Origin: Uloborus plumipes
Taxonomy: Eukaryota; Arthropoda; Arachnida; Araneae; Uloboridae
Direction of reading: 5' to 3'
Length of the DNA stretch: 64,000 nt
Assembly: GCA_038373865.1 (NCBI GenBank)
Contig: JAXGGA010004704.1
Coordinates: 1 to 64,000, forward strand
Below the pieces are notes generated by a model that was given only the letters and a program-made list of their open reading frames with translations, was not told the DNA's origin and did no database searches. Made by a program: the position numbers and the translations under genes. Numbering within the stretch: the first letter of the stretch is position 1; the number at the start of each line of letters is the position of its first letter. Shown here piece after piece: positions 11,608 to 23,700 of this stretch.

Positions 11608-11863
11608 CACTGCAAAAAATAAACTGTTGTTTTTGCAGTATAATACTGGCAGCAGAGGTTCCAGTTTAAAACTTTAAAATGCACAGTAATAAACTGTGAA
11701 ACTAGCATTTGTACAGTTTATTACTGAAAAATTAGCAGTTTAACAGTTTATTACTGCAAACTTATCAATTTTACAGTTTGATACAGTAAAATTACCGATT
11801 TTTACAGCTTGTTCTAAAAAATTAGCTGTATTATACTGTACAAAACATCTATTTTTTACAGTG
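11608..11863. mobile_element. Palindromic MITE with internal ACTGTAAA tandem units, copy 2
   Basis: The left end CACTGCAAAAAATAAACTG mirrors the right end, which reads ATTTTTTACAGTG. The GGCAGCAGAGGTTCCAGTTT segment near the left is the reverse complement of the segment near the right end of copy 1, so this copy lies in the opposite orientation. Internal units contain ACAGTTTATTACTG. TA precedes the left end. Confidence 0.75.
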
Positions 11864-14345
11864 AGGCACAAAAAAAAGAAAAGAAAAGATAAAAACTAGG
11901 AAATAAATCTTTGACTAAAACCCCTAGACAAACTCTGATCTTTCTCATGGGTATAGCCCATTTCCTATTTTGTTTCTTGATCCCCTAAAAGTGTGTTGGC
12001 GCCTTCAGGAAGGCGGCACGAAGTATTTATGTCTCACTATGACCACCAAGTCGTCAATCAACGCCATCACACCCACGACTGTTTCGTCACAGAGAGATTT
12101 CCCCGACTTCTTTCCACCATTTGAAAAAGTTAAGAGGAAAATGGTCCGCGACTATTATCGCTTTTGGCGATTATTTCTCAAAAGAAAATGTGCATGCGAT
12201 TATTCAAGTTAATTTAGGAAAAGAGGATTTATAGAATCACATTTGACAGAAGAAAAATCTTTGAGATAATTCTCGGATATAGAACAAGAAAAAGTGTTCT
12301 ATAAAAATTAGGGCAGGATCGAGACACAACGGCACCTCTCATTTCATATAAAGGACTGATACTTGTAGAAAACTAGCTGAAAAATGTGTACATATTAGTG
12401 TAAAACATGCCACGAAAATCAGGGGTGCCCATTTCTCCAAGACCAATCGCGCATCTTTTTCAAATACTATGGTGCGAAAAAGTTTAAAACAATCAACGCT
12501 GACACCCGTGGCAGATTATTTATATTGTCCTTTGACGAATCCAATCTCTACAGTGAATTAACAGACTTAAACAAATTGATGACAGAAGGAAAAAAAAAAA
12601 AAAACTCTGCATTGAAACGATAGTATAACTGCAATATACAACTTTTGTGGGTGAAATGCTGAAATTCGAGTTATTTGACGTCACTGGGGTTTCGCTTTCA
12701 AAGCGCGCTTTTTTCGGAGTGGATTTTTTAAAAATTCATTAAAAATCAGTTATTGTGTTTTAAAATTCGGCGATGGTGAATTTTTGTGTTTTGTAAGCGT
12801 CTTAACAATGTCTAGTAGTCAAAGTAGAAATATTTAATAGGTTGAAACTTTCCTATTATGGTCCATCGGTTGGGAAGAAAATGCTGCATTGGGAAGAAAA
12901 ATTGGGAAGAAAATGCAAAAAGAGGTATTTCAAAGCTGTAGTAGATCTTCTCCAATATCAGGACTCTCGGCACTGGTGGTCATAATTATAAGGACAACAG
13001 AAAATGGCACAGAAAAAAAGGTATTTCTGAAATAATTCAGCGAAATGTATGCATAAAAGTTTTTTTTTTTAATGCTAGAAGTTCTTATGGAATGCTGAGC
13101 GTTTGAAAATGCAAATTATAAAGGTTTTGCCATAATTAATTAAAAACTTTCACTCTTAGAACTGGAAAACGGGTATTTTGCAATACCCCCCCCCCCCAAA
13201 AAAAAAAAATCTCACCCTTTTTTTTTTCAATCCCTTTTATCACTCCTGATGTCATGAAAGTTGAAGTACTTTCTTGGTAGATTCTATCCTGGCTTTTTCA
13301 ATGGAGAAAATGAGTTTTTGCTTGTTTCAATACTGAATGCCATTTTTTCATACTTCGTGTACCAGAGTGCTTCACAAAGTTTCTATTAAATTTTGATCGG
13401 TCTTTTTGATTGACCAGTAAAGTAATCTAACGAAATTTGCAAAATGCCATGATTTTGAAAATTGAGAAAGAAATAATTAGACATTATTTTGCTGAAGCAA
13501 TTTGTAAAAAAATTGCCCAGTACATGAACATAGCGTAAAACTCATTCTAATCCATCCAAAGTAAACTTTTTTACATCAGAAAAAATAACATTTTCTCTAT
13601 AATAATATATTTTTAGCACACTCAACGTTTGGTCTTTTAAGACTTTTTTGAGTCGATCGTGGCATTAATTTTACAAAATGACACTTTTTCATCTTTTGTA
13701 AAACATATTAAATAGTTCAATTGCAACGTAACTAAAAATCCTGTCAAATTTTCACGATATTTGTTTCTTTCTTTCTCCTTTTTTTTTTTTTTGGAGCACG
13801 TCTTATTATCATTTTTTTTTTACATGCACAGAAACAGAAGATGGCGTTCTGTTTATCTTTGTCGTCCATTTTTTACGAGGATTTTTGAGAAAACTATAAA
13901 TGACAATTCTCTATCTATTCCAGATTTGTAGCAATTTGACTTGCAGTAAAGCCTGAAATTTTTAAAGTGATCAATTTCTCTTTCTCAAATTCTCTAAGTC
14001 CTAGCTGCATCACTGAAAACGTAATATGCGATGTCCCCAATCCCTTTCTAAGCATTTAATACCGTTATGCAGTGCGGCGTGCAAAATAAAAAACATACAA
14101 ATTTTGCTTTTTAGAACACACAAATTTAATTGTCCTTATAATTTTGTCCATATCACCATGGATGTCTAAATACAGACTTCATTCTAGAAAATGAAATTCC
14201 TATGCATTTCCAGTAAAACTCATAAAAAAAGTTTCATTTACCATTAATTTAAAGTAATAATATTTGTTTTACTTTCTGATAAAATGCAACCAAGGAAAAA
14301 TATATGGTAATTTTTCATTTGGTCCTATAATTTTGATCACCAGAG
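11864..14345. other. Non-coding DNA, no gene recognised
   Basis: An open frame of 80 codons near 11970 has no recognisable motif. A possible isolated hAT-like end (CAGGGGTGCCC) lies at 12420, but no convincing partner or duplication was found. C and A runs lie near 13186-13209. I see nothing else supportable. Confidence 0.5.
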
Positions 14346-15383
14346 CAAGGGCGTAGCCAGGACTCACGTTAGGGGGGTGCAAGCAGTGGCACCCCGATCG
14401 GAGGTCACTGCGACCTCCCAAAAAGTTCTTATCTGATACAAATTGGCTGATGAAATTTGAAAACAGTGAGACAGTATTGTAAGGCTGAACTTCTTTATTT
14501 TATTTATTTTTTTTTCTTTAATTAATTAATTTATTTATTTTCGTGATGCCTCACGTCTCTTTTGGTAGACATAGATAAGTATGCATTCTTTTATTTTATT
14601 TATTTATTTTTTAATCATTCAGTGAAATTGAGTTTCATTCAGTAAATTAAAAATTTTCTCCTCAAAAACAGGTAAGCTGACTATCATTTTCTGAAAAGTA
14701 ATCAATACTAGATATAATAACGCAGTTTATATAAAGTTCCCAAAAATTAGCATAAAAGTCAAATTTTTCAATACAAACATAAAGAAAAAAGCAAGAAAGA
14801 AAGAGAAAAAAGTGTTTGAAATTCTATTTGCACAAAAAAAGGAAGAAATTATGAACTCAAAGAAACTATACTTTATTCAGTCATGCACACCTTAAACCAA
14901 TGGATGGTATAAAATATTTCTAAAAGAAAAAAAAAAAAAACAGTAGCTTTTTATAAAATGATTTTACCACAATGCAAAACGTAATACAGAAAATTAGATA
15001 AAAATGTGAGTGATATGTTTTTAAAACCTGTGTTTTACGTAAACAAAGAAATGGGCAAAAAGAAAAACATCATCCTTTTTTAGAATGAAATGATACGGTT
15101 TACGTTAAATGTTTTATGAATTAAAGTACTTAAATTATATACGCAAATAAAAAACAAATGCACATCCAAAATTAATAAATACACAAATAAATTCGGCAAA
15201 ATCGTCAGTTACCAAAGAGGTTAAAATTATATATCAAAACACTACTGAATATGAAAAGCATGAAAGGGGACAAAATCGTTTGTCAAAAAAATAAGTAAAA
15301 TGGGAGGTCACAGTGACATCCCATTGGCTCTGATCTAGGGGGGTGCAGCTGCACCCACCTGCACCCCCCTAGCTACGCCCTTG
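14346..15383. mobile_element. hAT-type non-autonomous element, 1038 bp, perfect 8-bp duplication
   Basis: The ends are CAAGGGCGTAGCCAGG on the left and CCTAGCTACGCCCTTG on the right. They are flanked by identical 8-mers CACCAGAG (14338-14345 and 15384-15391). G-rich subterminal segments (AGGGGGGTGCA and its complement) and a GGAGGTCAC...GTGAC block also mirror each other. An 8-bp duplication is the hAT signature. The interior is AT-rich and encodes no transposase. A fragment at about 57946-58000 shares the GGGAGGTCACAGTGAC block. Confidence 0.88.
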
Positions 15384-15640
15384 CACCAGAGTGACGTTTT
15401 ACTCAATCCTTAGTTTGTATTGCAAAAAAAAGTGGACGTTGTATTTCGGTGTTTATGAAGTAAACATTTATGTATAGAAAAGTTATAATAAACAATTAAT
15501 TCAATGAATTTCAGTTTGAACTCACTTTTCAGCACTTAAATGAGTATATTCTTATATTTTGCTGCATTCTCTTTTTTTCAAGTATATCATGTATTGATGA
15601 AGACTAATAAGTTAAATAAAAAGTTTTATTATATTACTAT

Positions 15641-16046
15641 GCTGCAAAAAGCGAAACGTTGTTTATACAATATAATACTGGCAGTCGAAGTTCCAATTTA
15701 AAACTAAAATGCACAGTAATAAAATGTAAAACTGGCAATTTTACAGTTTCTTACTGTAAAGCTAGAAATTTACAGTTGATTGCCGTAAAATTTAGCTGTA
15801 TTATACTGTAGAAACAACAGTATAATGCTGTCAGCAGAGGTTAAAGTTTAAAACTGTAAAACGCACTGTAATAAACTGTAAAATTAGTAACTTTGCAGTT
15901 TATTTCAGTAAAATTAGCAATTTTACAATTTAGTACTGTAAAAGTAGAAATTTTAGTTTATTACTGTAAAATTAGCAATTTTTGCAGTTTATTACTATAA
16001 AATTAGCTAAATTATACTGTAAAAATAACATTCATTTTTTACAGTG
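15641..16046. mobile_element. Palindromic MITE with internal ACTGTAAA tandem units, copy 3
   Basis: The left end GCTGCAAAAAGC and right end TTTTTTACAGTG are diverged versions of the family termini. The interior appears internally duplicated: the segment with AGCAGAGGTT occurs near 15834 and a related one with GGCAGTCGAAGTTCC near 15680. This makes the copy longer (406 bp) than copies 1 and 2. Confidence 0.7.
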
Positions 16047-17631
16047 TATGAAAACTTGTGTCGAATAGTAACATAGTGAAAGACATTGAGGCATTATTGA
16101 AACGTTGTGAGTTAGATTTTAATAAAATGCATTGGAATGTTTAAAAAATCGCAGTTAACTCAATTTTAATTTTAGTCGTAATTAAGTTTACGACAGCTTT
16201 ACGGAAATGACAACTACAGATTTGGCATCTGTTGGCGACATAAGAAGTTGCTAAATGGCAACCTCGATTTCTTTTTTCGCACATATCCCTTGAGAGATGG
16301 AACCAATGGCGGAAAGTTAGAAAAAAGATTTCTCTCAATTTTGACAGAGCTCGTAAACAAGACTGATTCACACTAGGTCTTTCCTGCGATTATATCAAGT
16401 TCGCATTTTCGGAAAGTATTGTAATGCACGTGGGTCGCATTTCGAGCGGAAACGCATTTTGACGGCTGACGAAAAAAATGTGGGATTACTCAATTAACAA
16501 CTTTTACTTGTTCTTATAAAATGCACTTTTCCAGATGACAAAAATTTGTCTTCAAAGCTTATATTCAGCATTCCGTTCGGCTTTAAGTTCTACCGTAAGC
16601 GCAACTTATTTATTGGACGAATTGCAAAGAGAGAATCTTTTCATTTGGATATTGCTGATTTGAAACTTACGTTATGAAATATTTATCATCTTTACAAAAT
16701 TTATATTTGCAGAGGGAACATGACATATGAGGTAGAATAATTTCCTTATAATAGAATCTCAAATTTGAAATTGTTTTTTCTTTGCTATGAAAAAAAACTT
16801 CCGTATATTTTTGGCGTGAATCTATGTTCGAAAAATAATGCTGTATTGTCTACAAAAAGTGAAATTCCAATCTTTATGAAACTGCCACTACATTGTGTAC
16901 CAAAACAGAATCCATGGTGCTCTAAAATAGATGCTTCATCGTGTTCCAGAAATGTACTAGTTTTTCTGAATCTGACATTGTATTGTCAAGTGTTACAACT
17001 AGTCTTCCTGATCTGGTGTTATTGTGCTCTAGAAGTAAGTTGCAAGTTTTCGAAAACTGAGGCTGCAGTAAATGAGTTATTAGTCTTCTAAATGTTGTAT
17101 TGCAGCATCTCTTCCAGAAGCTGATTATTAGTCGTTGAAAACTCCTGTTATATTTTTCTCACAAAGTAAATTACTAGTCTTTGAAATTGATTTTCAAGAA
17201 CTGAATTGCAAATATTCTAAAGCTGATTTTAAATTTCCTTGAAGAATGTAACATTATTAGTGAGTTTGACTATTGCAACCTACTCTTCTCACTAAGTAAT
17301 AAAGTTTGAAGTAGTAAATTTTATTTTAAAGTAATTTAGCGAATGATATTTTCATAGTCAGTGTCAGGAAGAAGTGGTAGGAAGTGATTCAGAAAAGTGA
17401 CGGTGGTAAAAACACAATAATCAATTAATGACGAAGTAGGAAGTGATCCATGAAGTGATTGAAATATAAATGATCAATGATACTCTATGGTTAAAATTTA
17501 TTTGAATGCAAAGATTGTAATTGCAAAATATTAGAAAATAGAATAGAGAAATTACATAGTAATAAAATTTACCAGGTGTTTTTGTATTTCCTATAGATAT
17601 TATTTTTTCTGAAGCTTTTGAACTTTGAAAC
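16047..17631. other. Region upstream of the LOXL start codon
   Basis: This 1.6 kb stretch should contain the 5' UTR and promoter of the lysyl-oxidase-like gene, but I cannot place a transcription start, TATA box or upstream exon with confidence. Open frames near 16141 (minus) and 16765 (plus) have no recognisable motif. Confidence 0.4.
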
Positions 17632-17932
17632 ATGAGTCCATTTCATTTCATATGTTGTTGCTTGACAGCTTTAATTTCTCTGAATTTAATCCTTTGTGGC
17701 CCACGAAGCAGACAGAACCGTAGACAAGCAGTTGGTGTCAGTGAAGGTACTCTTCGTCTGGTCGGTGGAAAATCTTCGTATGAAGGAAATGTTGAAATTT
17801 TTCACGTAGGTCAATGGGGATCAATCTGTGATGACGAGTGGGACATTCGTGAAGCAAGCATCGTATGTAAAAGTTTAGGATATGCAAATGCTACAAAAGC
17901 TACTCATAATTCTGAGTATGGAAGAGGCCGAA
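17632..17932 (+). CDS. LOXL: LOXL exon 1: signal peptide and first half of SRCR1
   Basis: The start ATG (17632) opens a hydrophobic signal peptide ([17 protein letters not shown]). The SRCR1 start follows ([28 protein letters not shown]). The donor is A|GTAAGT, phase 1. Intron 1 runs 17933-32082, 14,150 bp, the longest in the gene. A glycosylation sequon is visible at NAT. Confidence 0.92.
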
Positions 17933-19341
17933 GTAAGTCCGCGTTTTTCTTGTTTCTAAACTGGGATTGTCAGCAGATGATGCAAAACATTATAAGCCCC
18001 CCAAAATATTTATTTAGTTTCGAGTACTAAGCTTACTTTGTGTTAGAAGTCCTACTGGTTAGCTAAGATTTTTTGTTTCGTTTAAAATCTTTTTCACTTG
18101 CTCATATCAAATATGATTATATTTCTTGCTTTCAGAAGTTTAGGAAAAAGAATGCTACCCAAAAACTATTCATAATTCTGAGTATGGAAGAGCCCAAAGA
18201 GGTTTTTTTGAGGTTTCAGAACACTACTTGCTCGAAAAAAAGAAAAAAAAAAAGCATTAATCTTTTTTAAGGACCGTCCAGGGCCAAGGTGCTTTTGTCA
18301 GTTTGGTCACGGGCCCTCTCCCCCCATTAGACTTAGAAAACTTATACAACTCCAAATCCTAGATGACCTCCACCCCTCCCCCCAAGATGTACCTCTTTCA
18401 TTCTACCTGGGCAAGTGAAATGAAAGGGGAACATATCTCAAAATAGCTACTTTTTCGGGAATTAACTTACATATTTTTAATTTTTTGAATTCTTTGCTTT
18501 GATTCTAATAATTATTAAATTAGCGAAGCTTTCATGGCACAGTAGATAAAAAAAAACTATGGTAATTGACTAAAGGGGGCTCGGGTAGATGGTCTAAAAT
18601 TTGATCAAAATGAACATAAAAATGATTACTACCAATTATAGTTTTATTCCTTTACAGTTTCATTCATTAATTTAGGTGGTTTAAATGTTCAAAGAAGACA
18701 ACCTTTTCACGAAAGTACAAATGAAAAAATAAGATAAAGAATTCTATATTTGTTAGTCAAATAATAAATTTTAAAGAAACCATCGCTTTATCGTTTGCAG
18801 ATTTTTTTTTTTTTTTTTTTGTTTTTCTGTTTTGTTTTGATTTCTCAATTTTGGCATTGTTTGCTGTTTCAAGATTGTTCATGAATACGTATAATAACTC
18901 TAACTTTGTGATATAGTTATTTTGAAGCTGGTTACTTGTAGCAGGTAACAAAAGGTGTTTTGTTTAGGAGAATTACAAAAGAGTACTAAAAGCAGTTAAT
19001 AAACAAGAGAGGTAATAGATTACGCTGTTTCTAATTCAACACCAGTTTTTTGAAATATAAACCCATAGAATATATAAATGATACTGAAAAAAAAATTGAC
19101 TTACTTATCTGCTGATTGTTGAATTTTGAATATTTAACTATGCAACTGAAGTTATATTACATTGTCTATGAGAAAAAATTGCCATATTTTATGAGGCTTT
19201 ATATTTAAATTTTGAAATAACTCAAAAATAGAAGGAGCAGTTTAAAACGTAGTAAATGTTGGTACATAATTAAATAAAAAAAATTCTCGAAGAAGAAAGA
19301 TTTTCTGAAGTTTTTTGGTTATTATTTTTTTTTTAAATGTA

Positions 19342-19391
<50 letters not shown>

Positions 19392-20701
19392 GGTGTTCCA
19401 AGTTAACTGTCATGACCTTTATTTCCTCAACCGTTAGAGATAAGCATACAGTTCATTTAGGAAAAAGTCTCTAAATTACGAAAGGAATTTTGGGTCTATT
19501 CAATGTTTTTCAAAAAATCAAATTTTGAAAGAGTTACGAAATTTAGATTTTTATACAGCCCCCCCAGTCCTATCAATCATATTTAGTAAAACATTCTTGA
19601 CACTGTAACGTTTAAAACTAAAAAAAAATCACTCTTCTACCACAAAAATTGACCGAGTTATGACTTTTTGAAAAATCAAGATTTTGCATTGTTTCATGAC
19701 GTCATCGAGGAAACGATCTCTTGAAGACGTCATGAAACAATGCAAAATCTTGATTTTTAAAAACGTCATAACTCGGTCAATTTTTGTGGTAGAAAAGTGA
19801 TTTTTTTTTTAGTTTTAAACGTTACAGTGTCAAGAATGTTTTACTAAATATGATTGATAGGATTGGGGGGCTGTATAAAAATCTAAATTTCGTAACTCTT
19901 TCAAAATTTGATTTTTTGAAAAACATTGAATAGACCCAAAATTCCTTTCGTAATTTAGAGATTTTTTCCTAAATGAACTGTATGCTTATCTCTAACGGTC
20001 AAGGAAATAAAGGTCATGACAGTTGACTTGGAACACCCTGTATATATACAGGGTGTCCACTCCAATCGTGGACCAATAGCTAATTTCTAAACCGTTAGAG
20101 ATAAGCATATAGTTTATTTAGAAAAAAATCTCCAAATTACTAAAGGAATTTTGGTTCTATTCAATGTTTTTCAAAAAATCAAATTTTGAAAGAGTTACGA
20201 AATTTAAATTTTTATACAGCCCCCCAGTCCTATCAATCATATTTAGTAAAACATTCTTGACACTGTAACGTTTAAAACTAAAAAAAAAATCACTCTTCTA
20301 CCACAAAAATTGACCGAGTTATGACGTTTTGAAAAATCATGATTTTGCATTGTTTCATGACGTCATCGAGAGGGACCGTATGCAAAATCCTTCAAAATCT
20401 TGATTTTTCAAAACGTCATAACTCGGTCAATTTTTGTCGTAGAACAGTGATTTTTTTTAAGTTTTAAACGTTATAGTGTCAAGAATGTTTTACTAAATAT
20501 GATTGATAGGACTGGGGGGCTGTATAAAAATTTAAATTTCGTAACTCTTTCAAAATTTGATTTTTTGAAAAACATTGAATAGACCCAAAATTCCTTTCGA
20601 AATTTGGAGATTTTTTTCCAAAATAAACTATATGCTTATCTCTAACGGTTTAGAAATTAGCTATTGGTCCACGATTGGAGTGGACACCCTGTATATATAC
20701 A

Positions 20702-20792
<91 letters not shown>

Positions 20793-23700
20793 CAACTGAT
20801 ATTTATATTACTGTTGCATTTCAGTACGATATTAAATCACATTTTAATTCCTAATGATTTGACACTTGGACACGCAAAATATTCTGTTTCTTGTTCCAGA
20901 AAAAAAAAAACCTTCATACATTACTTATGTACAATAGGATGCATGTAAAAATGTTTTTAATGCTAAATTTCTAATAGTACGGAAAAGTCGTTACAGGTTA
21001 TTTTCAGTGTGTGCAAAATTTCATTGAAAGGGAAAGTCTTCAGTTAACTCTGGGACCGTTCGTTATATAAAATTTGTTATTTTATAATATTTAAAAAAAA
21101 AAAAAAAGGTTCTAATAGTGGCGAAAAGTAGCCATATGGTATAATTAGAACGTGTACGTCTCATAGGCGGACTTAGGCTGTTCATTCTGGGGGTGCAGAA
21201 TACCGGGGCCTGGGGGGGGGGAGAACTGGCCAGGGCCTGGGGGTTTGACCTGCGGGGTGGGAGGGGGTATTCCACAGGTCAAACAAGGCTCCGGGGCATT
21301 CTTTCAGAAAATGTTCTTTTTTTTCTTTTTTTTTTTGGAGTTTAACATAGGCGGATTTAGGCTGTGAATTCTGGGGGTGCAACAAACCGGAGTTTCCGTG
21401 TGTTGGGGGGGGGGGGGGAGGGGTGTCCTTCAGGACAAACCGAGTCCAAGGGTTGGTCTCCTTTGCAAAGTTTTGAAAATTTACCTTAAAAAATGTTGGT
21501 TTTCAGCTGATGTGAGAGCAGATTTTCTCACATTGCTTACTGGTATGATGTGTAAGAATTTGAAACAGTTTGAGATTTTTGATAAAGAATAGTTTTTTTT
21601 TTTTTTTGACTTTATTAGCCAGGGTTGTTTCAAAGAAAAATAAATTTTAGTGATACACCTATATATACCCAATTACTCAGGATAAAATTATAATTTAAGA
21701 AATGCAATTGTTTGATGTTTGAATAATTTTTTTTCAAATGAATGAAAATACTTTCATTGTTAATACGTAGCACAGAGACGTTTCTTTCGCATTGGTAATG
21801 TGAGGTGACACACTCGGGTCCAAAGGCGGATATAAAGGTGGGACGATGGGGGCGATCGCCCCTCCCTTGAGGATCTCTTCTCCAGCAGTTTTTGAATTTT
21901 GAAGTTCAAAAAAGGCAATTTTAGTTGATCTTTGATGTTATTAAGGGAAAGGGTTGAGATTCGGAGCTCTGATCTGGAAAGTTTTCGAAATGGAAGACCA
22001 ACAACATGTGTTAACAAGGATGCGTGGCGGAAAAAATGTGTAATTAAAAAAAAAAATTAATCGCCCTTCCCTTGTAATATTTCTGGATCCGCCCTTGCTC
22101 GGGTCCCACAATAAAGTACATCAGAGAATCTCAAAGTGTTGTCCGTGAACCACCGGGGTCGTCCGGCTAAAACAGTATAAACTGAAGAACGAATATTTCT
22201 CGAACCCACGATTTGAACAGATATTTGACACCTAAATGAGTTCCGAATAGATTTTTTGTTTCCATAGCTCAAAATAATAATGTTAAGTATTAAAAACTGC
22301 ACAGCAGCGCACCCAGGGAGCTTTTTTTTTGGCATTTAATTTTGGAAAGTGTACTTTATCCGTAATGATTGAAAATTACTCCTCTGAAAATACAGCTGTT
22401 ACAAAAATCTTCCAATAAACTTATCCACCAGAAGGGTAACATTTTTCCATTTTTAAAAAACAATATTTGTTGCAGTTTTCATTGTTCGATGTTTTATTTT
22501 ATTAATTTAAGCGTAAGGAAGCATTAGATTGCTGTGTGTCTTTTATCATTTGCAAATTTAAACTCATTTTTTAGATACATATGTAGAGAGAAAAAAAGCA
22601 TTGAGAAGTAGAAAACAGAACTATTTCAATCTTCCCTGAAATTTTATAAACCAGCTTGCTATATTTAATGTAAAAACTCTGTATAATGAAGCTTCTCAAA
22701 AACTAAATTTAACTAAAGAAAAAAAAAAGAATCTATATAAAACTAGGACGGGGAAAACTGTTGAAATTTCTCCGATTTTGCCTCTTACTTCACGTATAAG
22801 GGTTTCTCTTAAAATTTCTAACCCCTCGCAGGAAAATATCCTGGGCGAGCCACTGAAACTAGACAAGAGCTCTAAAGAACATACAGAACAATGAATTAAT
22901 AACTTATAAAAAGGGAGGAAAAATAAAGCGTAAGAGCATATTAGAAGAAAAAAAAAACGTTATCAAATCAAGCTTTTTTTTTGGCGCACGTGGGGGATCC
23001 GTCTTGGAGACCGGGACAGGGAGCTTCTGAACTACATAATATGTTTTATTTTGGGGTTTTCTTTCAAGAAAAATTAACTTGCATTGTAGCTAGGAAAAAT
23101 ATAACGTATTTTCCATACTGTTTCCTGATGAAATATACAGTCGAGCCCGCTTATTAGAATATCGCTTAAAGAAATATCCCGCTTAATGTACTACGTTTTC
23201 AATGTACCAAACCATTGAAATGCATTATTTTCATCCCGGATAATGGAATATCTCGCTTATTAGAATATTTTTTCGTGGCAAAATGGCTATTCCATTAAGC
23301 GGGTTCGACTGTACTTAATTTATTTTTTCAAAATTTAAGCAAAATGTTGGGGGTGCGGTGCACCCCCTGGCACCCCCGTAAGTCCGCCTATGGTACGTCT
23401 TTTGTTCATGTGAGTCAGTTGCTTTAATTCCTTGAGACTGTTCACATACAAAATTTGTTGATTTTATCGTTTTTTTTTCAGTGCTTTTTATTTTTTGAAT
23501 GAGAATATATGTTCCAATAGTGCCAAAAGTCTTAGAGCCTGTACATTTTATAAAAATCAGAATTAATGTCGAAAAGTTTGATTTAAAAACAGATAATTAA
23601 AGTTCAGCGGAGAGAAGAGCAAAATGAAAACTTTCTTAGCCCTGCTATTTACATGAGACATTTTAAGTTTCTTTTTCAGAGAAGCTAATAGTGGCGCCAT

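Larger units (their letters stand above)
21162..23392. mobile_element. hAT-type element, 2231 bp, perfect 8-bp duplication, with nested insertions
   Basis: The left end CATAGGCGGACTTAGGC mirrors the right end GTAAGTCCGCCTATG. They are flanked by identical GTACGTCT 8-mers (21154-21161 and 23393-23400). A second internal copy of the left-end motif (ATAGGCGGATTTAGGC) lies near 21350. Three other elements sit inside: 21821-22097, 22122-23029 and 23138-23311. No transposase frame is visible. It lies in LOXL intron 1. Confidence 0.85.

Noticed and set aside
12420..12510. Possible short hAT element with CAGGGGTGCCC and CACCCGTG ends
   Set aside because: The flanking 8-mers (ACGAAAAT and GCAGATTA) do not match and inner sequence does not mirror. 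Probably one isolated decayed end.
20575..20948. Open frames rich in Ile, Tyr and His
   Set aside because: They are read-through of ACAT and AT microsatellites and of the foldback arm.
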